Part shown: one piece after another, positions 39,463 through 49,569 of the stretch
How the letters are laid out: every line of letters starts with the position of its first letter
How positions within the stretch are numbered: position 1 is the first letter of the stretch
Program-made: the position numbers and the translations under genes
Notes under the pieces: generated by a model
What the model was told of the DNA's origin: nothing
Database searches by the model: none
Seen by the model: only the letters and a program-made list of their open reading frames with translations
Assembly (NCBI RefSeq): GCF_962719845.1
Contig: NZ_CAUIYF010000010.1
Span: forward strand, 10,137-74,136
Source: Neisseria uirgultaei
GTDB taxonomy: Bacteria > Pseudomonadota > Gammaproteobacteria > Burkholderiales > Neisseriaceae
Direction of reading: 5' to 3'
DNA length: 64,000 bases

Positions 39463-39679
39463 GGAAAACGTAAGGTTAACGTAAATTCTGCAAATTGGCA
39501 AAGGTTATCTTGCGCCGTCAGGCGGCGTATGGAGGCATAATGGGAGTTTTCTTGGAGATAATCCAGTATTTTCAACGGATTATTTGTTTTGCACAGATAC
39601 TGTTGGCAAATTTTTTCATATTTTCAATGATAGCGATTGGAAAGACCCTGTGAATTCAGTATAATCCAGCAAAATATTG

Positions 39680-39709
39680 TTAACTGCGTTTAACACACCA
39701 AACTATAAT
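39680..39709 (+). promoter_or_regulatory. Probable promoter of the cytochrome c5 gene
   Basis: A TATAAT hexamer at 39704-39709 lies 18 bases from TTAACT at 39680-39685, with 37 bases from TATAAT to the ATG. This is a visual match only. The rest of the 284-base gap from the tRNA to this gene shows no other structure. Confidence 0.4.
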
Positions 39710-39746
39710 CTACAGCACAACCTAACCTGACGGCGAGGCCTACCAA

Positions 39747-40586
39747 ATGAAACAACTCCGCGACAATAAAGCCCAAGGCTCTGCACTGTTTACCCTTGTG
39801 AGCGGTATCGTTATTGTTATTGCAGTCCTTTATTTCCTGATTAAGCTGGCGGGCAGCGGCTCGTTCGGCGATGTCGATGCCACTACGGAAGCGGCAACGC
39901 AGACCCGTATCCAGCCCGTCGGACAATTGACGATGGGCGACGGCATCCCCGTCGGCGAACGCCAAGGCGAACAGATTTTCGGCAAAATCTGTATCCAATG
40001 CCACGCGGCGGACAGCAATGTGCCGAATGCTCCGAAACTGGGACACAACGGCGACTGGGCGCCGCGTATCGCGCAAGGCTTCGATACTTTGTTCCAACAC
40101 GCGCTGAACGGCTTTAACGCCATGCCCGCAAAAGGCGGCGCGGCAGACCTGACCGATCAGGAACTCAAACGGGCGATTACCTACATGGCAAACAAAAGCG
40201 GAGGTTCTTTCCCAAATCCTGATGAGGCTGTACCTGCCGACAATGCCGCTTCAGGGGCAGCTTCTGCTCCTGCCGATAATGCAGCTCCAGCGGAAGCGGG
40301 GGCAGAAGACAAAGGTGCGGCAGCTCCTGCGGCCGGCGTTGACGGCAAGAAAGTTTTTGAAGCAAGCTGTCAGGCGTGCCACGGCGGTTCAATCCCCGGT
40401 ATTCCCGGCATAGGTAAAAAAGACGATTGGGCGCCGCGTATCAAACAAGGTAAAGAAACCTTGCACAAACACGCCCTTGAAGGCTTTAACGCGATGCCGG
40501 CAAAAGGCGGCAATGCCGGCTTGAGCGATGACGAAGTCAAAGCAGCGGTTGACTATATGGCAAACCAATCCGGTGCGAAATTCTAA
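39747..40586 (+). CDS. Membrane-anchored di-haem cytochrome c5
   Basis: The 279-residue protein has an N-terminal helix (about residues 13-34) and two class I cytochrome c domains with CIQCH (near 82) and CQACH (near 209). They are joined by an Ala/Pro/Glu-rich linker (about 150-195). The repeated GDWAPRIAQG and GFNAMPAKGG units show duplication. In pathogenic Neisseria cytochrome c5 passes electrons to the cbb3 oxidase and nitrite reductase. Confidence 0.93.
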   Translation: MKQLRDNKAQGSALFTLVSGIVIVIAVLYFLIKLAGSGSFGDVDATTEAATQTRIQPVGQLTMGDGIPVGERQGEQIFGKICIQCHAADSNVPNAPKLGHNGDWAPRIAQGFDTLFQHALNGFNAMPAKGGAADLTDQELKRAITYMANKSGGSFPNPDEAVPADNAASGAASAPADNAAPAEAGAEDKGAAAPAAGVDGKKVFEASCQACHGGSIPGIPGIGKKDDWAPRIKQGKETLHKHALEGFNAMPAKGGNAGLSDDEVKAAVDYMANQSGAKF

Positions 40587-40616
40587 ATTCGGATTAAAAT
40601 TTTGGATTAAATAAAA

Positions 40617-40644
40617 ACGGGGCAGGCATCTGCTCCGTTTTTTT
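40617..40644 (+). terminator. Rho-independent terminator of the cytochrome c5 gene
   Basis: A nine-base stem ACGGGGCAG / CTGCTCCGT with loop GCAT is followed by seven T residues. Confidence 0.9.
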
Positions 40645-40653
40645 ATGGGAATT

Positions 40654-40760
40654 TATAGTGAATTAAATTTAAATCAGGACAAGGCGACGAAGCCGCAGAC
40701 AGTACAGATAGTACGGCAAGGCGAGGCAACGCTGTACTGGTTTAAATTTAATCCACTATA
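40654..40760. repeat. Correia element, short form (107 bp)
   Basis: The TATAGTG...CCACTATA termini and internal AAGGCGACGAAGCCGCAGAC define the internally deleted 104-108 bp class of CREE. One terminus has a changed base (TAGTGAATT). It lies just after the terminator of the cytochrome gene. The following 190 bases have no gene. Confidence 0.9.
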
Positions 40761-40953
40761 TTTGTTTGCCCGTGTGGAAATGACATCAAAGGGTGCAAAT
40801 AGGCTTTTCATCTTCGAAATCTGTCTGTCCGATCGGATGAATAAAAAGTAGGATGATAAAAAAACCCGGTGTATGGATATTGGTTTAACACATTTATTTT
40901 GGAGTTATAGCCGAGATATGTGTATCGGTGCAACCGGCCCGCCGTTGACGAAA

Positions 40954-40982
40954 ATGCCGTCTGAAAGTGTTTCAGACGGCAT
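40954..40982 (-). terminator. Inverted-DUS terminator of gcvP
   Basis: A 12-base inverted AT-DUS pair with a 5-base loop lies 22 bases past the gcvP stop. It is followed on the minus strand by four T residues. Confidence 0.8.
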
Positions 40983-41003
40983 TTGTCTTCGGGGTTTCAA
41001 CAG

Positions 41004-43856
41004 TCAGTCTTCATAATTTTCCATCGGCGGGCAGCTGCACACGAGGTTGCGGTCGCCGTACACGTCGTCCACGCGGTTGACAAAGGGCCAGAACTTGTGT
41101 TCGCGCACGAACGGCAACGGGAAGACGGCTTCTTCGCGGGAATACGGGTGCTCCCATTCGCCGGTTATATCTGCGGCGGTGTGCGGGGCGTTGACCAGCG
41201 GATTGTCGTCTTTCGGCCATTCGCCGCGCTCGACTTTCAGCACTTCCTGTTTGATTTGTTTCAGGGCGGCGATGAAGCGGTCGAGTTCGGCTTTGCTTTC
41301 GCTCTCGGTCGGCTCGATCATCAGCGTGCCGGCAACGGGGAAGGAGACGGTCGGGGCGTGGAAGCCGTAGTCCATCAGGCGTTTGGCGATGTCGGTTTCG
41401 GTGATGCCGCTTTCGGCTTTGAGCGGACGCAAATCGACGATGCATTCATGCGCGACGCGGCCGTTTTTGCCTGTGTAGAGGACGGGATAGTCTTCGCTCA
41501 GGCGTTTGGCGACGTAGTTGGCGTTGAGCAATGCCCAGCGCGTTGCCTGTTCCATGCCTTGTTTGCCCATCATGGTCAGGTACATCCAAGTAATCGGCAG
41601 GATGGATGCGGAACCGAAGGCCGCAGCAGCAACGGCGGTTTGGTCGGCACTGGCGCTGTGGGTGTCGGTCAAAGCGTGTCCCGGTGCAAACGGGGCAAGA
41701 TGGGCTTTCAAACCGATAGGGCCGACGCCCGGACCGCCGCCGCCGTGAGGGATACAGAAGGTTTTGTGCAGGTTCATGTGCAACACGTCCGCGCCGACTT
41801 CGGCAGGCTGCATGATGCCGATTTGGGCGTTGAGGTTGGCGCCGTCCATGTAAACCTGTCCGCCGTTTTCATGGATGATGCGGCAGATGTCGCGGATGCC
41901 TTCTTCGTACACGCCGTGGGTGGACGGGTAGGTAATCATGATGGCGGACAAGGCGTCGCGGTGTTGTTCGGCTTTGGCTTTCAAATCTTCGATGTTGACG
42001 TTGCCGTGTTCGTCGGTATCGACAACGACGACTTTCAAACCGAGCATAGCGGCAGTCGCAGGGTTGGTGCCGTGGGCGGATTTGGGAATCAGGCAGATGT
42101 TGCGGTGTCCCTCGCCGTTGGCTTCTTGATAGCGGCGGATGGAGAGCATGCCGCTGTATTCGCCCTGCGCGCCTGAGTTGGGCTGGAAGGAAATCGCGTC
42201 AAAACCGGTGATGGCTTTCAGGCTGTTTTCCATATCGGCGAGCAATTCGCGGTAGCCGGCGGTTTGCGCCTCGGGGGCGTAGGGGTGGATGTCGGAGAAC
42301 TCCGCCCAAGTAATCGGCAGCATTTCCGCAGTCGCGTTGAGTTTCATGGTGCAGCTGCCCAATGAAATCATGCTGCGGTTCATCGCCAAGTCGCGGTCTT
42401 CGAGTTTTTTCAGATAGCGCAGCATTTCGTGTTCGGTGTGGTAACGGTTGAACACGGGATGTTGCAGAATGTCGTCCTGACGCAGCAATCCGGCGTTCAG
42501 ACGGCCTTTGACATCATCGGCAAATGTGAACGTATCCTTGCCGGTAAACGCGCGGTACAAATCAACCAAATCTTCGTATGCCGATGTTTCATGGAATGCA
42601 GCCGCAACTTGAGTATCGTTGACGCGGCGCAGGTTGTAACCCGACTCTAAAGCAGCGGCAAACACTTGGTCTGCTTTCTCTTTGTTGCCGAAATCGACGG
42701 TAACGGTATCGAAGAAGACTTTGTGAACCACATTCAGGCCGTCTGAAACCAGCGCGTCGGCAAAAGCAGAAGCCAGCGCGTGAATGCGGTTGGCAATGCG
42801 TTTCACACCTTCAGGGCCGTGGTAAACAGCGTACATACCGGCCAAGTTCGCCAGCAATGCCTGCGCGGTGCAAATATTGGATGTCGCTTTTTCGCGGCGG
42901 ATGTGTTGTTCGCGGGTGGACAAAGCCATGCGCAGCGCAGGTTTGCCCGATGCGTCTTTGGATACGCCGATGATGCGGCCCGGGGCGGAACGCTTGAACT
43001 CGTCCTTAAACGCGAAATAAGCGGCGTGCGGCCCGCCGAAGCCCATCGGTACGCCGAAGCGTTGGGTGTTGCCCAAAGCAATATCCGCGCCCAATTCGGC
43101 AGGCGATTTCAGCAAAACCAAGCTCATGATGTCGGCGGCAACGGCCACGATTGTGCCTTTGGCTTTCAGACGACCTATGACGCTTTGCAAGTCTTGCACG
43201 TCGCCGTCTTTGCCGACGTATTGGAACAGCGCGCCGAAGTATTCGCCTTCATCCGCTTGGGCAAAATCGCCGACCACCAGTTCAAAGCCGAAATATTTGG
43301 CGCGGGTTTTCATCACGTCCAAAGTTTGCGGATACACGCGCGCATCCACAAAGAAACGCCCGGATTTCACCTTGCCCACGCGGTGCGCCATCGCCATCGC
43401 TTCGGCGGCGGCGGTCGCTTCGTCCAGCAAAGACGCGCCCGCCACAGGGAAACCGGTCAAATCGATGCACACTTGTTGGAAGTTCAACAACGCTTCCAAA
43501 CGACCTTGGGCAATTTCCGCCTGATATGGGGTGTAGGCAGTGTACCAACCCGGATTTTCCAATACGTTGCGCAAAATCACGTTCGGCACGCGGGTCGGGT
43601 AATAACCCAAACCGATATAGGACTTGTTGATCACGTTTTTCGACGCAATGCCTTTCAATTTCGCCAATGCGTCCGCCTCGGTCAAGGCCTCGGGCAAATC
43701 GAGTTCAGACGGCATACGGATGCTTTGCGGCACGGTATTGCCGACAAAATCGTCCATACTCTTCTCGCCGAGCGTTTCCAAAAGCGCGGCCTCGTCGCCG
43801 AAACTCAAATGTCGCGCGGCAAATTCGTTGGGGTTGAACAGTTCGGACAGTTTCAT
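41004..43856 (-). CDS. gcvP: Glycine dehydrogenase (decarboxylating), P-protein
   Basis: The 950-residue PLP enzyme is the P-protein of the glycine cleavage system. The PLP lysine lies in [17 protein letters not shown] in the second half, and the N-terminal half is the ancestral duplicate. The two-domain fused form is usual for Proteobacteria. In-frame DUS encode MPSE (near residue 49) and SDGL. The gene stands alone on the minus strand. Confidence 0.96.
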   Translation of the reverse strand: MKLSELFNPNEFAARHLSFGDEAALLETLGEKSMDDFVGNTVPQSIRMPSELDLPEALTEADALAKLKGIASKNVINKSYIGLGYYPTRVPNVILRNVLENPGWYTAYTPYQAEIAQGRLEALLNFQQVCIDLTGFPVAGASLLDEATAAAEAMAMAHRVGKVKSGRFFVDARVYPQTLDVMKTRAKYFGFELVVGDFAQADEGEYFGALFQYVGKDGDVQDLQSVIGRLKAKGTIVAVAADIMSLVLLKSPAELGADIALGNTQRFGVPMGFGGPHAAYFAFKDEFKRSAPGRIIGVSKDASGKPALRMALSTREQHIRREKATSNICTAQALLANLAGMYAVYHGPEGVKRIANRIHALASAFADALVSDGLNVVHKVFFDTVTVDFGNKEKADQVFAAALESGYNLRRVNDTQVAAAFHETSAYEDLVDLYRAFTGKDTFTFADDVKGRLNAGLLRQDDILQHPVFNRYHTEHEMLRYLKKLEDRDLAMNRSMISLGSCTMKLNATAEMLPITWAEFSDIHPYAPEAQTAGYRELLADMENSLKAITGFDAISFQPNSGAQGEYSGMLSIRRYQEANGEGHRNICLIPKSAHGTNPATAAMLGLKVVVVDTDEHGNVNIEDLKAKAEQHRDALSAIMITYPSTHGVYEEGIRDICRIIHENGGQVYMDGANLNAQIGIMQPAEVGADVLHMNLHKTFCIPHGGGGPGVGPIGLKAHLAPFAPGHALTDTHSASADQTAVAAAAFGSASILPITWMYLTMMGKQGMEQATRWALLNANYVAKRLSEDYPVLYTGKNGRVAHECIVDLRPLKAESGITETDIAKRLMDYGFHAPTVSFPVAGTLMIEPTESESKAELDRFIAALKQIKQEVLKVERGEWPKDDNPLVNAPHTAADITGEWEHPYSREEAVFPLPFVREHKFWPFVNRVDDVYGDRNLVCSCPPMENYED

Positions 43857-43886
43857 TTCTACTCCTTCGGGTTTGTAGGGCTGCCA

Positions 43887-44246
43887 TCAGGCAGAATTTT
43901 TAGACATCGGATGATTCGGGCAAGGGTAGCACAAAAGACGGGATAATGGCGGACAACGCGCTAGAATGCAGCAGGTCAGGACAAGCAGCACCACAAGCAG
44001 CAGCGATAAGGGAAAGCCGCTGACTAAAACCATGAAACCTGCAAGCACCAGCCAAGCCAATGGATACGCCGGAAGCGGAAAAACAATATTGAGCAGAACC
44101 AAAATCACGACAAACAGCGGCAGCCCCGCCATCAGGTTGGCACGCCTGTATATTGCGTACGGGTCGGATGCTTCTTCAGGTTCGCAATATTCCATGATTT
44201 CAGCCTGTCCGGGTTTTATCCACAGCAGGTTCGGACGGTCGGTCAT
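43887..44246 (-). CDS. Small membrane protein of unknown function
   Basis: The 119-residue protein has a polar N-terminal 36 residues with YCEPEEASDPYAIYRR, then three hydrophobic helices (about residues 38-56, 61-77 and 79-95). I do not recognise the family. It lies upstream of gcvP on the same strand, with 30 bases between, and may share its promoter. Confidence 0.65.
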   Translation of the reverse strand: MTDRPNLLWIKPGQAEIMEYCEPEEASDPYAIYRRANLMAGLPLFVVILVLLNIVFPLPAYPLAWLVLAGFMVLVSGFPLSLLLVVLLVLTCCILARCPPLSRLLCYPCPNHPMSKNSA

Positions 44247-44275
44247 GCCGTCTGAACCGGCAGACCATCTTTTTC

Positions 44276-44318
44276 AAAAAACGCCATACCGCCGCAACTT
44301 CATGCGGCTGTATGGCGT
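44276..44318 (-). terminator. Rho-independent terminator of the pqiABC-tag-esterase operon
   Basis: A perfect nine-base stem (ACGCCATAC / GTATGGCGT) with an inner GCCGC/GCGGC stem is followed on the minus strand by six T residues. It is nested inside an inverted DUS pair. It lies about 100 bases past the esterase stop. Confidence 0.85.
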
Positions 44319-44416
44319 AGGTTTTGCACTTCAGACGGCATATGCGTCCCGAAGCAGTTTGGTGTTCCAGTCGGTTCATGATTATATAAACAACTTGGGT
44401 GCGGATAAACCTTTGT

Positions 44417-45040
44417 TTATCTAAACCCCTGTTTTCTCAAAAATTGATTCAAATCTTCGGCAAATTTCCGATAGCCTTTGCCGTTGGCGTGGATTTGGTC
44501 GGACTTTAAATCGTTGTCGCCCAAAATTTCCGCCCACACGCCGCCGAACAGCGGAATGCCGTATTCCTCGGACAAATCCTCATACAGCGGATGGTCGCTC
44601 AAATGCCCGAACAACGCGCCCAGTGTGATGTGCGGCACGCCGACGAGGACGGCGGGGATGTTTTCCTTTTGCACGGTTTCGATGATTTTCGCAATATTGG
44701 CGCGGGTCTGCTCCTCGGGAACTTTGCGCAGAAAGTCGTTGCCGCCTATGCCGACAATCACAAGCTTGGGTTTGCGTGCCAACAGCGCGGGCAGGCGCGA
44801 CAGGGCTTGCGCGGACGTGTCGTCCGATACGCCGCCGTTGACAATATTCCAACCCGTCAGTTTTTGCAGTTGCGCGGGGTAGGATTCGCCGGGGTTTGCG
44901 CCGTAGCCGAAGGTGAGCGAATCGCCCAAGGCAAGCACGGTGCTTCTTTCGGGAATTTTGGCGTGGGTTCGGGCGGATTTTCTGCCGCAGGCGGTAAGAA
45001 GCAACGCGCCTGCGCCGAGGAGGAAGATTCTTCTGTTCAT
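44417..45040 (-). CDS. SGNH/GDSL-family lipase-esterase, lipoprotein
   Basis: The 207-residue enzyme has a lipobox (LLTAC, C18) and the SGNH blocks: S41 in LGDSLTFGYG, G in NGGVSDD, N in IGGND and the DxIH of SDQIHANGKGY. It is TesA-like, so acts on acyl esters or thioesters, probably at the periplasmic face. The start ATG 45040 lies 7 bases after tag. It is the last gene of a five-gene minus-strand operon. Confidence 0.85.
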   Translation of the reverse strand: MNRRIFLLGAGALLLTACGRKSARTHAKIPERSTVLALGDSLTFGYGANPGESYPAQLQKLTGWNIVNGGVSDDTSAQALSRLPALLARKPKLVIVGIGGNDFLRKVPEEQTRANIAKIIETVQKENIPAVLVGVPHITLGALFGHLSDHPLYEDLSEEYGIPLFGGVWAEILGDNDLKSDQIHANGKGYRKFAEDLNQFLRKQGFR

Positions 45041-45047
45041 TGGTTTT

Positions 45048-45599
45048 TCAGACGGCATCGAGCCATTTCGGGTGGTATTTCAGGGTTTTACGGTAAACCG
45101 GACAGCTTTCGGCGTGCGCGCCTTTGAGGTAGCCGGTACTCATCAGAAATTCGCCGACGATTTCGCCGCCGACGAATTTGAAATGTTTTTTAAAGAGTTT
45201 GACCCATTCGTCTTTGCTTCGCGGATGGTGCGCGTCGAGCCAGTTCTTGAACGAGCCGTATTCTTGTTGCAACGCTTGGATTTGCCGTGCATTGAAAATG
45301 GCGGCATCGATTTTCAGGCGGTTGCGGACGATGCCTGCATCGGCAAGCAGCCGCTCAATATCGGCTTCGCCAAATGCGGCAACAGTATCGATGTCGAACC
45401 CTTCAAATGCCGTCTGAAACGCCTGCCGCTTCTTCAGTATCAGCGTCCAGCTCAATCCTGCCTGATTGATTTCCAACACCAGCCGTTCAAACAATTCATT
45501 GTCGTCCTCAATCGGAAAACCGTATTGCGTGTCGTGGTAATGTTTGTTCGGGTTGTCGGTGTTTTCGGGAAGTGAGGCGGCAAATTCGCAATAGTTCAC
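45048..45599 (-). CDS. tag: DNA-3-methyladenine glycosylase I
   Basis: The 183-residue HhH-type glycosylase has HYHDTQYGFPIEDDNELFE and QAGLSWTLILKKRQAF, the family hallmarks. It removes 3-methyladenine from DNA. The start is GTG 45599, two bases after the pqiC stop. It sits unusually between lipid-transport genes and an esterase, which may be only operon crowding. Confidence 0.9.
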   Translation of the reverse strand: MNYCEFAASLPENTDNPNKHYHDTQYGFPIEDDNELFERLVLEINQAGLSWTLILKKRQAFQTAFEGFDIDTVAAFGEADIERLLADAGIVRNRLKIDAAIFNARQIQALQQEYGSFKNWLDAHHPRSKDEWVKLFKKHFKFVGGEIVGEFLMSTGYLKGAHAESCPVYRKTLKYHPKWLDAV

Positions 45600-45602
45600 G
45601 GT

Positions 45603-46121
45603 TTACTCGATCATCTGTTGCGCCGCCTGTTTCAGTCCCTGTTCGAGTGCGGCGGTCATGGCGGCGTAGCCGTCACCTTGCTGTTCGGTTTCGATATGGA
45701 AGGGTCTGTTCGTACCGTCGGGTAGGACGGCGTAGCCGCTGATGAGTGTTTTGCCCGTGTGGCTGCCTTGGAATGCGTCGATATAGACCGTCCATTTTTC
45801 GGTACTGCCGCTGCGTGAGGCAGGAACAAAGATGCGTGTGCTGTCCAAACGGTTGAATGCATTGCTCAACGCCGCTTCGAGCATATCGTCCAAGGTGCCT
45901 GCCCAAACGTGGTTTTGTGCGGTGTTGAGGCGGTAGGGGTCGGTTTGATAGACCAGTCCGCCGCGTTTGAGCGGTTCGGCAAGACGGACTTCGACGGCAG
46001 TTTCGCCGCCTTGCGTTGCAGGACGGATGTAGCGGCTGTCGGGCAACACGAAATATTGTGTGCTTTGCACAGTACCGCAGGCGGCAAGCGTCAGGGCGGC
46101 GGCAATCGGGAAAAGGCGCAT
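45603..46121 (-). CDS. pqiC: PqiC lipoprotein, ABC/MCE transport auxiliary
   Basis: The 172-residue lipoprotein has the lipobox LAAC (C15) and the DUF330/ABC_trans_aux pattern (YFVLPDSRYIRP at about residues 23-34). It should be the outer-membrane partner of the PqiB needle. Its ATG overlaps the PqiB stop by one base (TAATG). Confidence 0.9.
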   Translation of the reverse strand: MRLFPIAAALTLAACGTVQSTQYFVLPDSRYIRPATQGGETAVEVRLAEPLKRGGLVYQTDPYRLNTAQNHVWAGTLDDMLEAALSNAFNRLDSTRIFVPASRSGSTEKWTVYIDAFQGSHTGKTLISGYAVLPDGTNRPFHIETEQQGDGYAAMTAALEQGLKQAAQQMIE

Positions 46122-47779
46122 TATCGGCTTCCTTTCGGGACAGGGTCTTTGCGGCGGCTGTTGAAAATCAGCGCGTTGGGTTTTTCTTTCAAAGTGTTAA
46201 TGACGGGTTGAACGTCTTTTAAGGTTTTGTCCAAACTTTGCAGCGTATTTTGTACGTCGCCGTAGATAGGCGATTGCGGCGATACGCCTTGCAGGGTTTG
46301 ACGCAACTCTTTCAGGGTTTGGTTCAACTCGTTCGGAATGTTTTGTGTTTGCGGTTTGCCAACCAGTTTGTCGATGGAGCTTAAAGCAGCATTGGCAGAT
46401 TTGAGTGCGGATTTGAGTTCGGCAAGCGAGCCGTTCAATTCGGCAACGGTTTTATCCAATGGCAGATTGTTGAATTTGTCCAGCAAATCCGCCAATTTGG
46501 CCTGCAAGTCGTCCAAACCGCCTTGGGTTGCGATAACGGTATCGCCTGCATAAACGGTATGCGGTCGCAGCTTGGGTGAGGTGGAAGGCTGATCGTTCAA
46601 TTCAATCATTTTGCTGCCGGTCAGCAGGTTGTTACTGGAGATGGTGGCGGTCAGGCCTTTGTTTAAAGCCGTCTGAAATTGTTGTTTCCAATGCTCTTTG
46701 CTTTGCTCGTCGGCATTGATTTCCAAACGGGAAGGCTCGATACGGATGCGTACGGGAATCCAGCCGTTTTTAAACAAATGCAGGCTGTCGTTGCGGTCGA
46801 AATAGGGAACGTCGGAAACCACGCCGACATTCAGCCCTTTGTACTCGACGGGCGAACCGACGGTCAGGCCGCGCACGGATTGTTTGAAAAACGCGGTGTA
46901 GTACAGCGAGCGGTCGTCAGGCAGGTTGGCGACTTCGCTGCGGCTGTCGTAAAGCGTGAAGCTGTCTTCGCTTTTGACGTTTTTACTGTTTTTGGTTTTC
47001 GGCGAATCAAATGAAATCGCGCCCGACAGCAGGGCAGGCAGAGGGGCGGAATTGAGTTTGATGCCGCTGCCTGTGGTTTCGATATTGATGCCGCTTTCCA
47101 GCCAGAAACGGCTGGCGGAATGAATCAGTTTGTCGTTGGGGCTTTGGATGAAGATGGTGTAATGCACGCTTTGGTCGGACGGGTCGAAATGCGCGCTTTC
47201 GATTTGCCCGACCATAAAGTTTTCATACAAAACAGGGCTGTTGACGTTGAGGATGCGGTCGTTCTTACCAATCAAATTCAAGCGCAGCCCGCTTTGCCCG
47301 ATGGCGGTAACGGGCGGAATGTCCTGCACTTGGAACACGTCTTTTGCCTCGTCGCTTTTGCCGGGTGTAAAAGCGATGTACGAACCCGAAAGCAGCGTAC
47401 CCAAACCGGTTACGCCGCTTTGGTCGATACGCGGCTTGACCACCCAAAACTGTGTGTCGCTGCGGATGAGGCCGGATACGTCCGCATTGAGTTGGGCGGT
47501 TACTTCCACGCCTTTTTGGTCGTCGCGCAGTTTGATTCGGGTAACGCGTCCGACATCGATGCTCAATACTTTGATGACCGTATTGTTGACCTCAATGCCT
47601 TCCGCGCTGTCCATCAAAAGCGTTACCACAGGCCCCCTGTTGCGGATTTCCTTAATCCACAGCCAGCCACCGGCAATCAGCGCAATCAGCGGGACCAGCC
47701 AGACGGCGGAGAGGAAGGTGTTGTTTTTGCGGACGCGTGCTTGGGCGTGTCCGTTTGGAGGAGGGCTGTTGTCAGTCAT
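46121..47779 (-). CDS. pqiB: MCE-domain protein PqiB
   Basis: The 552-residue protein has one N-terminal helix (about residues 22-42) and three MCE domains (starting near residues 46, 160 and 286; each with the GxxVxxxGxxVG pattern). A C-terminal helical, coiled-coil needle follows (about 395-520). It forms a hexameric lipid tunnel across the periplasm. The start ATG 47779 overlaps the pqiA 3' end by 8 bases. Confidence 0.93.
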   Translation of the reverse strand: MTDNSPPPNGHAQARVRKNNTFLSAVWLVPLIALIAGGWLWIKEIRNRGPVVTLLMDSAEGIEVNNTVIKVLSIDVGRVTRIKLRDDQKGVEVTAQLNADVSGLIRSDTQFWVVKPRIDQSGVTGLGTLLSGSYIAFTPGKSDEAKDVFQVQDIPPVTAIGQSGLRLNLIGKNDRILNVNSPVLYENFMVGQIESAHFDPSDQSVHYTIFIQSPNDKLIHSASRFWLESGINIETTGSGIKLNSAPLPALLSGAISFDSPKTKNSKNVKSEDSFTLYDSRSEVANLPDDRSLYYTAFFKQSVRGLTVGSPVEYKGLNVGVVSDVPYFDRNDSLHLFKNGWIPVRIRIEPSRLEINADEQSKEHWKQQFQTALNKGLTATISSNNLLTGSKMIELNDQPSTSPKLRPHTVYAGDTVIATQGGLDDLQAKLADLLDKFNNLPLDKTVAELNGSLAELKSALKSANAALSSIDKLVGKPQTQNIPNELNQTLKELRQTLQGVSPQSPIYGDVQNTLQSLDKTLKDVQPVINTLKEKPNALIFNSRRKDPVPKGSR

Positions 47780-49076
47780 ATTTTTCCGTTTCATTGAAAG
47801 CAATGCCGTCTGAAGCGCGTTTGTCCCAAAGCAGGCGCGGGTCGAAATAATAGGCGGACAGCATCGTCAGAATCACGACCAGGCAGAAATAGACTGCCGC
47901 ACTGCCCGGAATGACGCGCGCGGCATAAGTGTGGAACGAACACATCAAAATAATAATCACAAAAATATCAATCATCGACCAGCGGCCGACCGCTTCGGTG
48001 ATGCGGTAGAGGTGCGACAATTTCTTTGCGCCCGCCGGCAAAGCGAAGCGGGCGGACGCAATCAAAACTGACATTGCCGCAATCTTCAGCACCGGCACCA
48101 AAATACTCGCGCTGAAAATAACCGCCGCAATCAGCCTGTCGCCCTCGTCCCACATATAAGCGATGCCGCTAAGGATGGTGTTGGCCTCCGTGGCGGCAGG
48201 ATTGGACGAAATCATAATCGGCAGGATATTGGCAGGAAAATACAAAATAACCGCCGCCATCAGAAACGCCGACGAAATACTCAGACTTTTCGGCCGTCGG
48301 CGGTACAGTTCCGCGCCGCACACGCCGCAGGGGGATTCGGCACTGTCGCGGAAATACAGGCAGCGGCTGCAACAGGTTTTGCCTTCCGATGCCGTCTGAA
48401 CCGCATTGCCGCCCGTCAGCCGCCCGATTTGGAAATACACCCAATGTTGGGGAACAGATACCGAAGTCTGAATCAGCATGACCGACAGCGCGAACATCAG
48501 ATAAAACGCCGGACCGAACTTCACCTCCGCCACAGCCGAAAGCTTGATATACGCCACCAAAGTGGAAATAAAAAACACATCCGCCATCATCGCCTGCCTC
48601 AAGCGCACCATCACACGCGTTGCCAAACGCAGCGCAGGATACGCCCGTTTCTGTATCAGCGCGGCATAGACATACAGGCACAGCAGCAGAAACAGAACCG
48701 GCGCGCCGAAAGTCAGCACAAACATCACTTCGGCCAAAAAACCGTAATCCTGAAACACCATCAGGCGTACCATCTCGGGCAGCGAAAGGACGGATGCCGC
48801 ACCCGGTATCCCGACCTCGATATACGTCATACTGTAAGCAAACGCCATCAAAATCAGCGAAGCCGCCGCATAGGCGGGCGGGCCGGAAAAAGGGTGGCTG
48901 CCCACCCTGAAGAGTTTGTGTCCGCAACGGGGACAGAACGCCGCCTCCCCCCTGTCCAATTGCGGCACATCCGCGCGGCAGCCGCATTCCGGGCAATCTA
49001 CCGTATGCGGCGGCAGGGCTTCGTCGCGGCAGTTGCCGCGAAGGCTGTGGGGGATATTTTCGGCAAACGGCTTCAT
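47772..49076 (-). CDS. pqiA: Paraquat-inducible inner-membrane protein PqiA
   Basis: The 434-residue protein has two four-cysteine zinc ribbons (CPECG ... CPRCG near residues 27-50 and CSRC ... CGVCG near 230) and two sets of four helices. It partners PqiB in lipid transport. ATG 49076 is preferred; the ATG at 49106 lies inside a TATAAT hexamer that looks like the -10 box, and there is no good ribosome site at either. In-frame DUS gives ASDGIAF near the C-terminus. Confidence 0.88.
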   Translation of the reverse strand: MKPFAENIPHSLRGNCRDEALPPHTVDCPECGCRADVPQLDRGEAAFCPRCGHKLFRVGSHPFSGPPAYAAASLILMAFAYSMTYIEVGIPGAASVLSLPEMVRLMVFQDYGFLAEVMFVLTFGAPVLFLLLCLYVYAALIQKRAYPALRLATRVMVRLRQAMMADVFFISTLVAYIKLSAVAEVKFGPAFYLMFALSVMLIQTSVSVPQHWVYFQIGRLTGGNAVQTASEGKTCCSRCLYFRDSAESPCGVCGAELYRRRPKSLSISSAFLMAAVILYFPANILPIMISSNPAATEANTILSGIAYMWDEGDRLIAAVIFSASILVPVLKIAAMSVLIASARFALPAGAKKLSHLYRITEAVGRWSMIDIFVIIILMCSFHTYAARVIPGSAAVYFCLVVILTMLSAYYFDPRLLWDKRASDGIAFNETEKYD

Positions 49077-49350
49077 CGGGAAAGTAGCAAATATAAGTGG
49101 CGGCATTATAAAGGAAAAAAGGCGATACACCCAATCAGGATGCAAAACTGGCAGGTTCGGCAGTATGAACAAACCCTTGGTGTCCGGCAAAAATATTTTT
49201 TGAGTGGCTGCCCCTCCGACCGGCAAGCCTATTTGATAAAACCCCGATTTTGTAAATAATCGTAAAATATCCGCTTAAAAATATAACGCAAATGATATTT
49301 TTTCCAAAAATATGTGATAATAAATTTCGTTTATGATTCTTTATTATTTT
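49077..49350. promoter_or_regulatory. AT-rich divergent promoter region of pqiA and hemO
   Basis: No gene is seen. On the minus strand TATAAT (49105-49110) is a likely pqiA -10 box. The part from 49260 to 49350 is very AT-rich with a Fur-box-like AATGATATTTTTT and GATAATAAATTTCG run around 49290-49327, fitting iron control of hemO. The match to the Fur consensus is imperfect. Confidence 0.4.
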
Positions 49351-49505
49351 TATAGTGGATTAACAAAAATCAGGACAAGGCGGCGAAGCCGCAGACAGTA
49401 CAAATAGTACGGAACCGATTCACTTGGTGCTTCAGCACCTTAGAGAATCGTTCTCTTTGAGCTAAGGCGAGGCAACGCCGTACTGGTTTTTGTTAATCCA
49501 CTATA
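49351..49505. repeat. Correia element, full length (155 bp), upstream of hemO
   Basis: The termini are TATAGTGGATTAACA and its inverse, with the full CTAAGGCGAGG and GAGAATCGTTCTC core. It lies between the AT-rich region and hemO, ending 64 bases before the hemO ATG, so it must be part of the hemO leader or supply its promoter. Confidence 0.95.
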
Positions 49506-49569
49506 TATGCGGGCAAGTGCGGATTTTGCCCGCCCCGCATCCTTATCCCTTACCGACAAAGGAAAACTT

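Noticed and set aside
40645..40851. A 68-codon frame over the short Correia element
   Set aside because: Most of its codons are the repeat itself; no ribosome site or family.
42780..43946. A 388-codon plus-strand frame within gcvP
   Set aside because: It is antisense to the N-terminal half of gcvP, a typical high-GC shadow.
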